Shown here one piece after another: positions 33,026-40,814 of a DNA stretch of 49,162 nucleotides. This stretch comes from Thermoleophilia bacterium UBA2241 (GTDB lineage Bacteria > Actinomycetota > Thermoleophilia > UBA2241). Below the pieces are notes generated by a model. The model was not told where the DNA came from. It searched no databases and saw nothing but the letters and a program-made list of their open reading frames with translations. The stretch is taken from contig DDYF01000030.1 in assembly GCA_002347645.1 (NCBI GenBank), positions 1-49,162 on the forward strand, written 5' to 3'. A program made the position numbers and the translations under genes. Position 1 is the stretch's first letter. Each line of letters opens with the position of its first letter.

Positions 33026-33543
33026 AGGGCCCACTCCGCCTCGAGGATCGTGACCGACTTCATCACGACGCCCGGTTCGCGCGCGGTCGCCGGGTCGCGC
33101 TCGGGGATCGCCGTCACGACGTCCATCCCCTCGACGACGCGCCCGAAGACGGCGTGCCGGCCGTCGAGATGCGGCGTGGCCACGTGCGTGATGAAGAACT
33201 GCGAACCGTTGGTGCCGGGGCCGGCGTTGGCCATCGAGAGCACCCCCGCCCCATCATGCTTGAGGCGCGGGTGGAACTCGTCGGCGAACGTGTAGCCCGG
33301 TCCACCGCGACCCGTACCCGTGGGGTCCCCGCCCTGCGCCATGAAGTCCTTGATGACGCGGTGGAACGTGCAGCCGTCGTAGTAGCCCTCGCGGGCGAGG
33401 AAGACGAAGTTGTTCACGGTGGTCGGGACCTTGTCGGCATAGAGCTCGAGGACGATGTCGCCCAGGTCGGTGGAGATGGTCGCGACGTAGCGCTTGGATG
33501 GGTCGATACCGAGCGCCGGAGGAGCGTCGTACTGCGTGGCCAT
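33022..33543 (-). CDS. Cyclophilin-type peptidyl-prolyl cis-trans isomerase
   Basis: A 173-residue single-domain cyclophilin with no signal peptide, so cytoplasmic. The catalytic region FHRVIKDFMAQGGDPTGTGRG is clear, followed by LSMANAGPGTNGSQFFIT and LDGRHAVFGRVVEGMDVV. ATG 33543 has AAGGAGG upstream. It is oddly placed between the large and small subunits of the dehydratase, sharing a GTGA overlap with the small subunit, so all are made from one message. It might help fold the metabolic enzymes, or the placement may be chance. Confidence 0.93.
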   Translation of the reverse strand: MATQYDAPPALGIDPSKRYVATISTDLGDIVLELYADKVPTTVNNFVFLAREGYYDGCTFHRVIKDFMAQGGDPTGTGRGGPGYTFADEFHPRLKHDGAGVLSMANAGPGTNGSQFFITHVATPHLDGRHAVFGRVVEGMDVVTAIPERDPATAREPGVVMKSVTILEAEWAL

Positions 33544-33557
33544 GGGAGCCTCCTTAC

Positions 33558-34814
33558 CTAGAGCAGTTCGCGGGGGTCGCAGAGGGCGCCGGCGACGGCC
33601 GACGCGGCCGCCGTCGCCGGCGACGCCAGGTAGATGGACGCCTCGGGGTTACCCATGCGTCCCTTGAAGTTGCGGTTCGCGGTGCTGACGCAGACCTCGC
33701 CGTCCCCGAGGATACCCTCGTGGATGCCGACGCACGCACCGCAGCCCGGGTTGGTGATGACGGCGCCCGCTTCCCAGAAGACCTCGAACAGGCCCTCCGC
33801 GGCCGCGGCGCGGGCGACGCCCTGCGAGGCCGGCGTCACGACGAGGCGGGTCGCCGCGGCGCGGCGGCGGCCGCGCAGCACCCCCGCCGCCGCGCGCAGG
33901 TCCTCGAGGCGGCCGTTGGTGCAGGTCCCGATGAGGACCTGGTCGACGCGCACGCCGGCGAGCTCGGCCGCCGGGGCGACGTTATCGACCGTGTGCGGGC
34001 GCGCGACCGTCGGGACGACGGCGGCCGCGTCGAACTCGAGGACGCGCTCGTACGCCACCTCCGGGTCCGGGGCGAGCGGGCGCCAGTCGGGCTCGCGCCC
34101 CTGCGCCGCAAGAAAGGCGCGGGTCGTCGCGTCGCTGGCCACGAGCCCGGCCTTGGCGCCGGCCTCGACGGCCATGTTCGCGAGCGTGAGCCGGCCGGCC
34201 ATGTCCATCGCGTCGATGGCCGGCCCGCCGAACTCCAGCGCCTTGTAGGTGGCGCCGTCGGCGCCGAGCGTGCCGATGATGGTCAGCATGAGGTCCTTCG
34301 CTGCCACACCGTCGGCGAACGCGCCTCTTACGACGATGCGCAGGGTCTCCGGCACGCGCAACCAGGTCTTGCCGCTCGCCATGCCGACGGCGACGTCGGT
34401 CGACCCCATGCCCGTCGCGAACGCGGCGAGCGCCCCCGCCGTGCAGGTGTGCGAGTCGGCGCCGATGACGAGGTCGCCGGGCTTCGCGTAGCTCTCGGCG
34501 ACGCGCTGGTGGCACACGCCCATCTCGACGTCGGAGAGGGTCGCCCCCGCGGCGGCGCAAAAGGCGCGGATCGTGCGTTGAGCGTTGGCGAGCTCGCTGC
34601 GCGGCGCGGGCGCCGCGTGGTCGATGAAGAACACGCACGCCGGCGCCCGCACCCGCGTCACACCGAGCTCCTCGACCTGCTGGATCGCGAGCGGCCCGGT
34701 GCCGTCCTGGGCGATCGCGAGGTCGACGTCGGCGACGACGATCTGCCCCGGCACGACGGCCTCCTGGCCGGCGTGCGCGGCGAGGAGCTTCTCCGCGAGG
34801 GTGAGGCCGCTCAC
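33558..34814 (-). CDS. leuC: Aconitase-family dehydratase large subunit (LeuC/HacA-like)
   Basis: The 4Fe-4S subunit of an isopropylmalate/homocitrate dehydratase, 418 residues, the size of the short archaeal-type LeuC/HacA. GADSHTCTAGALAAFATGMG holds the first cysteine region. GTCTNGRLEDLRAAAG and NPGCGACVGIHEGIL supply the cluster cysteines. GTG 34814 overlaps the homocitrate-synthase stop (GTGA), and the open frame upstream is unsupported. The gene ends in TAG. Substrate is not decided by these motifs; context favours homocitrate. Confidence 0.88.
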   Translation of the reverse strand: MSGLTLAEKLLAAHAGQEAVVPGQIVVADVDLAIAQDGTGPLAIQQVEELGVTRVRAPACVFFIDHAAPAPRSELANAQRTIRAFCAAAGATLSDVEMGVCHQRVAESYAKPGDLVIGADSHTCTAGALAAFATGMGSTDVAVGMASGKTWLRVPETLRIVVRGAFADGVAAKDLMLTIIGTLGADGATYKALEFGGPAIDAMDMAGRLTLANMAVEAGAKAGLVASDATTRAFLAAQGREPDWRPLAPDPEVAYERVLEFDAAAVVPTVARPHTVDNVAPAAELAGVRVDQVLIGTCTNGRLEDLRAAAGVLRGRRRAAATRLVVTPASQGVARAAAAEGLFEVFWEAGAVITNPGCGACVGIHEGILGDGEVCVSTANRNFKGRMGNPEASIYLASPATAAASAVAGALCDPRELL

Positions 34815-36079
34815 GGGCGCGCGGCCCCGGGCGTCGCGCCGTGTGCGGGCTCGGCCCCGCCGCGGGCCGCCTGGGTCCCGGCGGCGCCGTTGCCCACGGG
34901 CACGGCGTCGCCGAGGCGCTCGAGGTAGTCGTGGTAGATGTACATCAGTTCCTTGTCGAACAAGGCACGCTTGAGCTCGATCGCCGTCTGGCGCACGAGC
35001 GCGAGGATCCCGTCGCAGTCTGGCTTGCCCAGCTCGATGCCGAACTCCTGGAACTTGCGGTAGATGGTCCGCGAGCCCGAGTGCTTGCCCACGACGATCT
35101 GGCGCTCGAGGCCGACGTCTTCGGGGGCGAAGGCCTCGTAGTTGAGCGGGTTCTTGATGACGCCGTCGGCGTGGATCCCCGACTCGTGCGCGAAGACGTT
35201 GGTGCCGACGATCGACTTCCAGACCGGGATCGAGCGGGCCGAGGCCGCGGCGACGTACTCGCTGAGTTCGCGGAAGCGCGCCGTCTGCAGGCCGAGGTCG
35301 ACCTTGCCGAGGTGCTTCAGCGCCATGACGACCTCTTCGAGGGCCGCGTTGCCGGCGCGCTCTCCGAGCCCGTTGACGGTCGTGTTGACGTAGGTGGCGC
35401 CGGCCTTGATGCCGGCGAGCGCGTTCGCGGTCGCCATGCCGAAGTCGTTGTGCGTGTGCATCTCGATCGTCAGGCCGTGATGCTTGAGGAAGCTGATGAC
35501 GTTGTACGTGTCGAACGGGTCGAGGATGCCGAGCGTGTCGCAGAAGCGCAGCCGGTCGGCGCCCTCGTCCTTGGCGGCCTGGCCGAAGCGCAGCAGGAAC
35601 TCGAGGTCGCTGCGCGAGGCGTCCTCGGCGTTGACCGAGACGTACAGGTCCTTGCTCTTGGCGAAGGCGACGCACTGGCGGACCTGGTCGAGCACCCACT
35701 GGCGCGACTTCTGCAGCTTGTGCTCGATGTGGATGTCGCTCGCCGACATCGAGATCGCGACCGCGTCGACGCCGCAGTCGATCGACTGCTCGACATCGCT
35801 CATGACGGCGCGGTTCCAGGCCAGGATCGACGTGTCCAGGCCGAGGTCGACGATCTGCTTGATGGTCGCCTTCTCGTCGCCGCCCATGGCCGGGATGCCG
35901 ACCTCGATCTGGTGCACGCCCACCTCGTCGAGCATCTTGGCGATGCGTATCTTCTCGTGGTTCGAGAAGACCACGCCGGCCGTCTGCTCGCCGTCGCGCA
36001 GCGTGGTGTCGTCGATGAAGACCGCCGGTTCCGCGCGCGGCACCGGTTCGATGACGAAGCTCTTGAGATCGCTGTCCAT
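34811..36079 (-). CDS. nifV: Homocitrate synthase-like (NifV/AksA type)
   Basis: A 422-residue DRE-TIM metallolyase that condenses acetyl-CoA with a 2-oxoacid, probably 2-oxoglutarate. DDTTLRDGEQTAGVVF starts the barrel; HTHNDFGMATANAL gives metal-binding histidines; NGLGERAGNAALEEVV follows. WNRAVMSDVEQSIDCGVD and VSVNAEDASRSD resemble NifV. The regulatory LeuA domain is absent, which argues against leucine synthesis. About 30 low-complexity Ala/Gly residues are added at the C-terminus. ATG 36079 has AGGTGA upstream; GTG 36085 is possible. It leads the five-gene dehydratase operon. No nif genes are seen. Confidence 0.87.
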   Translation of the reverse strand: MDSDLKSFVIEPVPRAEPAVFIDDTTLRDGEQTAGVVFSNHEKIRIAKMLDEVGVHQIEVGIPAMGGDEKATIKQIVDLGLDTSILAWNRAVMSDVEQSIDCGVDAVAISMSASDIHIEHKLQKSRQWVLDQVRQCVAFAKSKDLYVSVNAEDASRSDLEFLLRFGQAAKDEGADRLRFCDTLGILDPFDTYNVISFLKHHGLTIEMHTHNDFGMATANALAGIKAGATYVNTTVNGLGERAGNAALEEVVMALKHLGKVDLGLQTARFRELSEYVAAASARSIPVWKSIVGTNVFAHESGIHADGVIKNPLNYEAFAPEDVGLERQIVVGKHSGSRTIYRKFQEFGIELGKPDCDGILALVRQTAIELKRALFDKELMYIYHDYLERLGDAVPVGNGAAGTQAARGGAEPAHGATPGAARP

Positions 36080-36119
36080 GGTCACCTGCCTTAGACGGAA
36101 GGGGTGCTCCGCGCGACCG

Positions 36120-37610
36120 TCATCGGTCGAGCGCGGTGCGCAAGAGATCGTTGACGAGCTTGGGGTTGGCCCGGCCGCCAGTCGCCTTCATCACCTGGCC
36201 GACGAGAAAACCGAGCACCTGCTGCTTGCCGGCGCGGTACTGCTCGACCTGCGACGGGTGGCCGGCCACCACCTCGGCGACCGCCGCCTCGAGCGCGGCG
36301 ACATCGGAGAGCTGGGCGAGCCCGTGGCGCTCGACGACGTCGGCGGGCTCGCCGCGCTCCTCGATCATCTTTGCGAACACGTCTTTGGCCGCGCTCGTCG
36401 ACACGACGCCGTCGGCGACGAGTCGTACCAGGGCGGCGAGGCGCTCCGGCGTCACGTGGCCGTGACCGGGCTCCAGACCGGCGGCGTTGAGGTGCGCGAG
36501 GTACTCGCCCATCGTCCAGTTGGCGGCGAGCTTCGGGTCGACACCCTCGGCGACCACCGCCTCGTAGAAGCGCGCCAGCGCGCCCGGGCCGCCGATGACC
36601 AGGGCGTCGGCGCGCGCGAGCCCGTACCGCTCCATGAAGCGCACCACGCGCGCCGCCGGCAGCTCCGGCAGGGCGGCGCGCACCTCGTCGACCCAGGCCG
36701 GGTCCATCACCAGCGGCACGAGGTCGGGTTCGGGGAAGTACCGGTAGTCGTGGGCCTCTTCCTTGGAGCGCAACGGCGTCGTCGTCCCCGTGTCCGGGTC
36801 GAAGTGGAGGGTCTCCTGGTCGATCCGCCCGCCGGCCTCGAGGACCGCGATCTGCCGCGGCAACTCGCTCTCGAGCGCCTGCTGTAAGAAGCGGAAGCTG
36901 TTCATGTTCTTGAGCTCGGTCCGCGTTCCCAGCTCGCCGCTCCCCACCGGGCGCACGCTGATGTTGGCGTCCCAGCGGACCTGCCCCTCCTCCATGGTGC
37001 AGGCGCTGACGCCCAGCTCGACCACAAGGTCGCGCATCTGCTGCAGGAACTCGCGCGCCGCCGCCGGCGAGGGGATGTCGGGCTCGGTGACGATCTCGAT
37101 GAGCGGCGTGCCGCCGCGGTTGAAGTCGACCACCGAGGAGTCGGACCCCGCGATGCGGCCGGCCTCGCCGCCGGCGTGGACGAGCTTGGCCGCGTCTTCC
37201 TCCATGTGCACGCGGTTGACGCGGCAGCGCAGCTTCTCGTCGCCGACCCAGTACTCGAACCACCCGTCGACGGCCAGCGGCTCGTCGAACTGCGAGATCT
37301 GGTACGCCTTGGGCAGGTCTGGATAGAAGTAGTTCTTGCGGTGGAAGACGTTGCGCGGCCGCACCGTGCAGTTGAGCGCCAGCGCGATCCGCGTGGCGTA
37401 CTCGACGGCGCGCTGGTTGACGACGGGCAGCGCGCCGGGGTGCGCCAGGCACACGGGGCACGTGTGCGTGTTCGGCGGGTCGCCCTTCGTCACCGCGCAG
37501 GAGCAGAACATCTTTGTCGCCGTGTCGAGCTCGACGTGGACCTCGAGCCCGATGACGGGCTCCCAGTCACGCGTGGCGCCGCGCACGATCGCGTCCGTCG
37601 CGGCAGTCAT
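36120..37610 (-). CDS. gatB: Asp/Glu-tRNA amidotransferase subunit B
   Basis: A 496-residue subunit of the GatCAB complex, which converts Glu-tRNA-Gln and Asp-tRNA-Asn to the amidated forms. GLEVHVELDTATKMFCSC and the zinc cysteines in CAV-x-HTCPVCLAHPGALP are typical. EPDLVPLVMD and the C-terminal GatB/YqeY tail (ANPKLVNDLLRTAL) complete it. The start at 37610 overlaps the gatA stop (ATGA), so the order gatC-gatA-gatB forms a single operon. Confidence 0.97.
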   Translation of the reverse strand: MTAATDAIVRGATRDWEPVIGLEVHVELDTATKMFCSCAVTKGDPPNTHTCPVCLAHPGALPVVNQRAVEYATRIALALNCTVRPRNVFHRKNYFYPDLPKAYQISQFDEPLAVDGWFEYWVGDEKLRCRVNRVHMEEDAAKLVHAGGEAGRIAGSDSSVVDFNRGGTPLIEIVTEPDIPSPAAAREFLQQMRDLVVELGVSACTMEEGQVRWDANISVRPVGSGELGTRTELKNMNSFRFLQQALESELPRQIAVLEAGGRIDQETLHFDPDTGTTTPLRSKEEAHDYRYFPEPDLVPLVMDPAWVDEVRAALPELPAARVVRFMERYGLARADALVIGGPGALARFYEAVVAEGVDPKLAANWTMGEYLAHLNAAGLEPGHGHVTPERLAALVRLVADGVVSTSAAKDVFAKMIEERGEPADVVERHGLAQLSDVAALEAAVAEVVAGHPSQVEQYRAGKQQVLGFLVGQVMKATGGRANPKLVNDLLRTALDR

Positions 37611-39124
37611 CGCGCCGGCCCCGCGGACTCGTGCCCGGCGGCGCCGGTCACCCGCGCCGCGGCAGCGTCGCGGAACGGCGGCGCCGTATCGAAGCCGAGC
37701 GCGGCCTCGAGGGCGTGGGCCGCGCCCAGGACGCGGTTCTCGCTGAATGCCGGGCCGATGAGCTGGAAGCCCACCGGCAGGCCGTCGCTGAGCCCGCACG
37801 GGATGCTGATCGCCGGCAGGCCGGCGAGGTTCACCGGGATGGTGCAGAGATCGCTCATGTACATGGCGAGCGGGTCGCCGGTGCGGGCACCGACGGGGAA
37901 CGCGACCGTGGGCGACGTCGGCGAGGCGACCAGGTCGACCTCGGCGAAGACCTCGTCGAAGTCGCGCCGCACGAGCGTCCGCACGCGCTGGGCGCGTCCG
38001 TAGTACGCGTCGTAGTAGCCGGCCGAGAGCGCGTACGTGCCGATCATGATGCGCCGCTTGACCTCCGGGCCGAAGCCCTCGCCGCGGGTGCGCTCGTACA
38101 TGGTGAGGAGGTCGCCAGCGTCGGCGGCCCGGTAGCCGTAGCGCACGCCGTCGAAGCGCGCCAGGTTCGCGCTGGCCTCGGCCGGCGCGATGATGTAGTA
38201 GGCGGGGAGCGCGTACTCGGTGTGCGGCAGGCTGACCTCGACGCAGCTCCCGCCGAGCTCCTCGACCAGCGCGACCGTCTCGTCGAAGCGCGACCGGACC
38301 CCTGCTTCGATGCCGACGGCGAGGTACTCCCGCGGGATCCCCACGCGCAGGCCGTCGAGCCGCTCGGCCGACGGCAGGTCCACGGGCGCCGGCGCCGTCA
38401 CGCTGGTAGCGTCGTGCGGGTCCTTGCCCATGATGTGGCGCAGCAGAAGGGCGCAGTCGTAGACCGACCGCGTGAGCGGCCCGATCTGGTCCAGCGAGCT
38501 GGCGAAGGCGATCAGGCCGTAGCGCGAGACCAGACCGTAGGTGGGCTTCATGCCCACCACCCCGCAGAGGGCGGCCGGCTGGCGGATCGAGCCGCCGGTG
38601 TCGGAGCCCAGCCCCCACAGGGCCTCGCCGGCGGCGACCGCGGCGGCGGAGCCGCCGCTCGAGCCGCCGGGCACGGTGCCCAGGTCCCATGGGTTGCGGG
38701 TCGTCTGGAACGACGAGTTCTCGGTCGACGACCCCATGGCGAACTCGTCGAGGTTCGTCTTGCCGAGCATGACGACGTGGTCGTCCCACAGCTGCCTGAC
38801 GGCCGTCGCGGTGTAGACCGGCATGTAGTTGTTCAGGATGCGCGAGGCGCAGGTCGTCGTGACCCCCTCCGTCACCATGTTGTCCTTGACCGCGATGGGC
38901 AGGCCGGCGAGAGGGCCGCGCATGGCCTGCATCTCGCGGTCGACCTTGGTCGAATACTTGGCCGCGTTGTCGGCGGTGACGAGGATGTAGGCGCGCACGC
39001 GGTCCTCGACGGCGGCGATCTGGTCGAGGTACGCCTTGGTGAGCTCGGCGGACGAGATCTCGCCGTCGACGAGGAGCTTCTTCGCCTCGCGCGCCGTGAG
39101 GCGCAGCGTGTCGAGGCCCTCCAC
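37607..39124 (-). CDS. gatA: Asp/Glu-tRNA amidotransferase subunit A
   Basis: A 505-residue amidase that releases ammonia from glutamine for the transamidation. The Ser-cisSer-Lys triad is visible: Lys in AVKDNMVTEG, the glycine/serine region GGSSGGSAAAVAAGEA, and the nucleophile in GSDTGGSIRQPAALCGVVG. The length fits the family. It starts 1 bp after the gatC stop and overlaps gatB. Confidence 0.97.
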   Translation of the reverse strand: MEGLDTLRLTAREAKKLLVDGEISSAELTKAYLDQIAAVEDRVRAYILVTADNAAKYSTKVDREMQAMRGPLAGLPIAVKDNMVTEGVTTTCASRILNNYMPVYTATAVRQLWDDHVVMLGKTNLDEFAMGSSTENSSFQTTRNPWDLGTVPGGSSGGSAAAVAAGEALWGLGSDTGGSIRQPAALCGVVGMKPTYGLVSRYGLIAFASSLDQIGPLTRSVYDCALLLRHIMGKDPHDATSVTAPAPVDLPSAERLDGLRVGIPREYLAVGIEAGVRSRFDETVALVEELGGSCVEVSLPHTEYALPAYYIIAPAEASANLARFDGVRYGYRAADAGDLLTMYERTRGEGFGPEVKRRIMIGTYALSAGYYDAYYGRAQRVRTLVRRDFDEVFAEVDLVASPTSPTVAFPVGARTGDPLAMYMSDLCTIPVNLAGLPAISIPCGLSDGLPVGFQLIGPAFSENRVLGAAHALEAALGFDTAPPFRDAAAARVTGAAGHESAGPAR

Positions 39125-39125
39125 G

Positions 39126-39407
39126 TCAGCCCATCCTGGGTATGCGGAAGGAGTCGTCGGCGACGGCGGGGGCGTTGCGCAGCGCGTCCTCGCGCGACAG
39201 GCCGGGCTCGACGCGGTCGGCGCGCGTCACGTCGACGAGGTCGAGGACGTGAGCGGTCGGCGGCACCGCGCTGGTGTCGAGCTCCGACATCTTGTCGATA
39301 TGGGCCAGGATCTTGGCGAGCTCGGCGGTCATGCGTCGCATCTCGTCCTGCTCGAGGCGGAGCCGGGCGAGCCTGGCGACGTACCGCACGTCGTCTTCAC
39401 CGATCAT
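39126..39407 (-). CDS. gatC: Asp/Glu-tRNA amidotransferase subunit C
   Basis: A 93-residue subunit that holds GatA and GatB together. It starts IGEDDVRYVARLARLRL and ends LREDALRNAPA-type (SREDALRNAPAVADDSFRIP), the usual GatC tail. ATG 39407 has GGAGGA upstream, and the longer open frame lacks homology. It is first in the gatCAB operon. Confidence 0.95.
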   Translation of the reverse strand: MIGEDDVRYVARLARLRLEQDEMRRMTAELAKILAHIDKMSELDTSAVPPTAHVLDLVDVTRADRVEPGLSREDALRNAPAVADDSFRIPRMG

Positions 39408-39499
39408 GGTGTGCTCCTCCCTGCACAGAGGCCGCCGGGACCCGTTCGTCCGCGCCCGGGGCTGGGGGGACGGCAATCTTACCCGAACGTGCCTGCGGG

Positions 39500-39542
39500 G
39501 AACAAGAAAGGGGCCCCCCGGCATCCGCCCGAGGGCCCCCTC
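39500..39542 (-). terminator. Intrinsic terminator of the cold-shock gene
   Basis: On the minus strand, 20 bases after the cold-shock stop, a GC-rich stem (about 12 bp with one bulge) ends in CCTTTCTTGTT. The T-rich tail makes this one of the clearer intrinsic terminators in the window. Confidence 0.65.
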
Positions 39543-39562
39543 GTGGTCAGTGGAAGGTCGCG

Positions 39563-39766
39563 TCAGCCGACGGGCGTCACGTGGGAGGCCTGCAGGCCCT
39601 TGTCGCCCTGCGTCACCTCGAACTCCACGCGCTGCCCCTGGACCAGCGTCTTGTAGCCGTCCATCGTGATCTCGGAGAAGTGGACGAACAGGTCGTCACC
39701 GTCCTCCCGCTCGATGAACCCATAGCCCTTCTCGTTGCTGAACCACTTCACGGTTCCCTGCGCCAA
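39563..39766 (-). CDS. Cold-shock protein, CspA family
   Basis: A 67-residue single cold-shock domain that binds single-stranded RNA/DNA. RNP1 is KGYGFIE and RNP2 is DLFVHFS. It begins AQGTVKWFSNEKGYG. The start is TTG 39766 with AGGAGGAGAGG upstream; no ATG fits the known N-terminus. It is monocistronic, with its own terminator, and lies upstream of gatC in the same direction. The 210 bases before it, up to the TetR gene, hold nothing I recognise. Confidence 0.95.
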   Translation of the reverse strand: MAQGTVKWFSNEKGYGFIEREDGDDLFVHFSEITMDGYKTLVQGQRVEFEVTQGDKGLQASHVTPVG

Positions 39767-39979
39767 AACCTCTCCTCCTGATGAATCAACCTCGTGCCGG
39801 CCGGAAACGGCCAACGGAGCCCCCCATGGCGCACCGTACACACGCAGGCGAATGTACATCACGAGAGGCGGGCGCGTAAAGGGCGAAGACCTCAGACCGG
39901 GCGACGGCCGTAGACCGGCCGGGCGACACGGGAGCGCGCCGGCCGAGGCACGGCAGGGGCGGCCGCACCCGCAGGCGCC

Positions 39980-40654
39980 TCAGGTGCCGCCTTCGGCCTC
40001 CGCGGCCGCACGCCGCCCGCGGCCGGCGGCCGCCGGCCGGTCGAGCGAGCCCTCGAGCATGCGTGCCCAGAGGCCGTAGAGCGCGGTGAGGTCCACCCTC
40101 TCGGGGTCGAGGAGCTTCTGGACGGCCAGCCCGTCGGTCATGGCGGCCATCAGGTGCGCGTACGCCGCCAGTTCGGCCGCCTGCCCGGGAGCGCCGGCGT
40201 CCAGGGCATCGGCGTAGAGGGCGCGGTACCAGTCGTACAGGCGCGCGACCCGCTCGCGGAGCTCGTCGTCGCGCAGCGCGTGCGGCAGGATCGTGAAGAA
40301 GTCGCGGAACGAGCCGAGGTCCTCGGCGAGGCGCAGGTCGGCTTCGGCGAGCGCGCGCACGCGCTCGCCGCCGGCGGGCAGGTCCCGCGTCCTGAGCGCG
40401 CCGTCGAGGCTCTGGTCGTGCGCCAGGGAATCGACGACGGTGGCGATGAACGCGGCCTTGCTGCCAAAATGGTAGCGCACCGCGTCGCGATACGCCCCCG
40501 CCTCGGCGGCGACCGCCTCGACGGTCAGCGCCTCGAAGCCCTCGCGCGCCAGCAGGCGGCGCGCGGCGGCCACGAGGCGCCTCGCCGTCGGCGAGAGCGC
40601 CGCTACCGGGTCGTGGATCCTTCCTTCCGCCTGCGCCGTGCTCTCCGCGTCCAT
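39980..40654 (-). CDS. TetR-family transcriptional regulator
   Basis: A 224-residue regulator. The N-terminal HTH (about residues 22-70) reads RRLVAAARRLLAREGFEAL, then VEAVAAEAG, then AVRYHFGSKAAFIATVV, where the YHFGSKAAF segment is the TetR recognition-helix end. The C-terminal ligand domain is helical (FRDFFTILPHALRDDELRER), followed by a low-complexity tail. It is divergent from the putrescine-type aminotransferase and probably represses it through the inverted repeat between them. Ligand is unknown; a polyamine or a derived aldehyde is an inference from context. Confidence 0.88.
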   Translation of the reverse strand: MDAESTAQAEGRIHDPVAALSPTARRLVAAARRLLAREGFEALTVEAVAAEAGAYRDAVRYHFGSKAAFIATVVDSLAHDQSLDGALRTRDLPAGGERVRALAEADLRLAEDLGSFRDFFTILPHALRDDELRERVARLYDWYRALYADALDAGAPGQAAELAAYAHLMAAMTDGLAVQKLLDPERVDLTALYGLWARMLEGSLDRPAAAGRGRRAAAEAEGGT

Positions 40655-40732
40655 GCCTGCCGTCCGTGATCGTCGCCGGGATGCGCCGCCTGCGTGCCTT
40701 GCGCCCCGCGGCCCTCTGCGTTATGCTCGCCC

Positions 40733-40774
40733 CGCGGTTTCGGTCGGGTGTACGAACTATACCGCAAAACCGCG
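40733..40774. promoter_or_regulatory. Inverted repeat, probable TetR operator
   Basis: CGCGGTTT (40733-40740) and AAACCGCG (40767-40774) are perfect inverted 8-base arms 26 bases apart, with matching inner CGGT/ACCG bases. They lie between the divergent TetR and aminotransferase genes, 41 bases before the GTG start, where an operator is expected. Spacing is wider than a single TetR dimer site, so two half-sites or a stem are also possible. Confidence 0.5.
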
Positions 40775-40814
40775 TGAAATGGGCTGCCGGGCCCACCACG
40801 ACCAGGGGGATCAA

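Noticed and set aside
34811..36079. The synthase as 2-isopropylmalate synthase (leuA)
   Set aside because: It lacks the C-terminal regulatory domain and its WNRAV and AEDASR motifs are of the homocitrate synthase type. A short citramalate-type enzyme remains a minor alternative.
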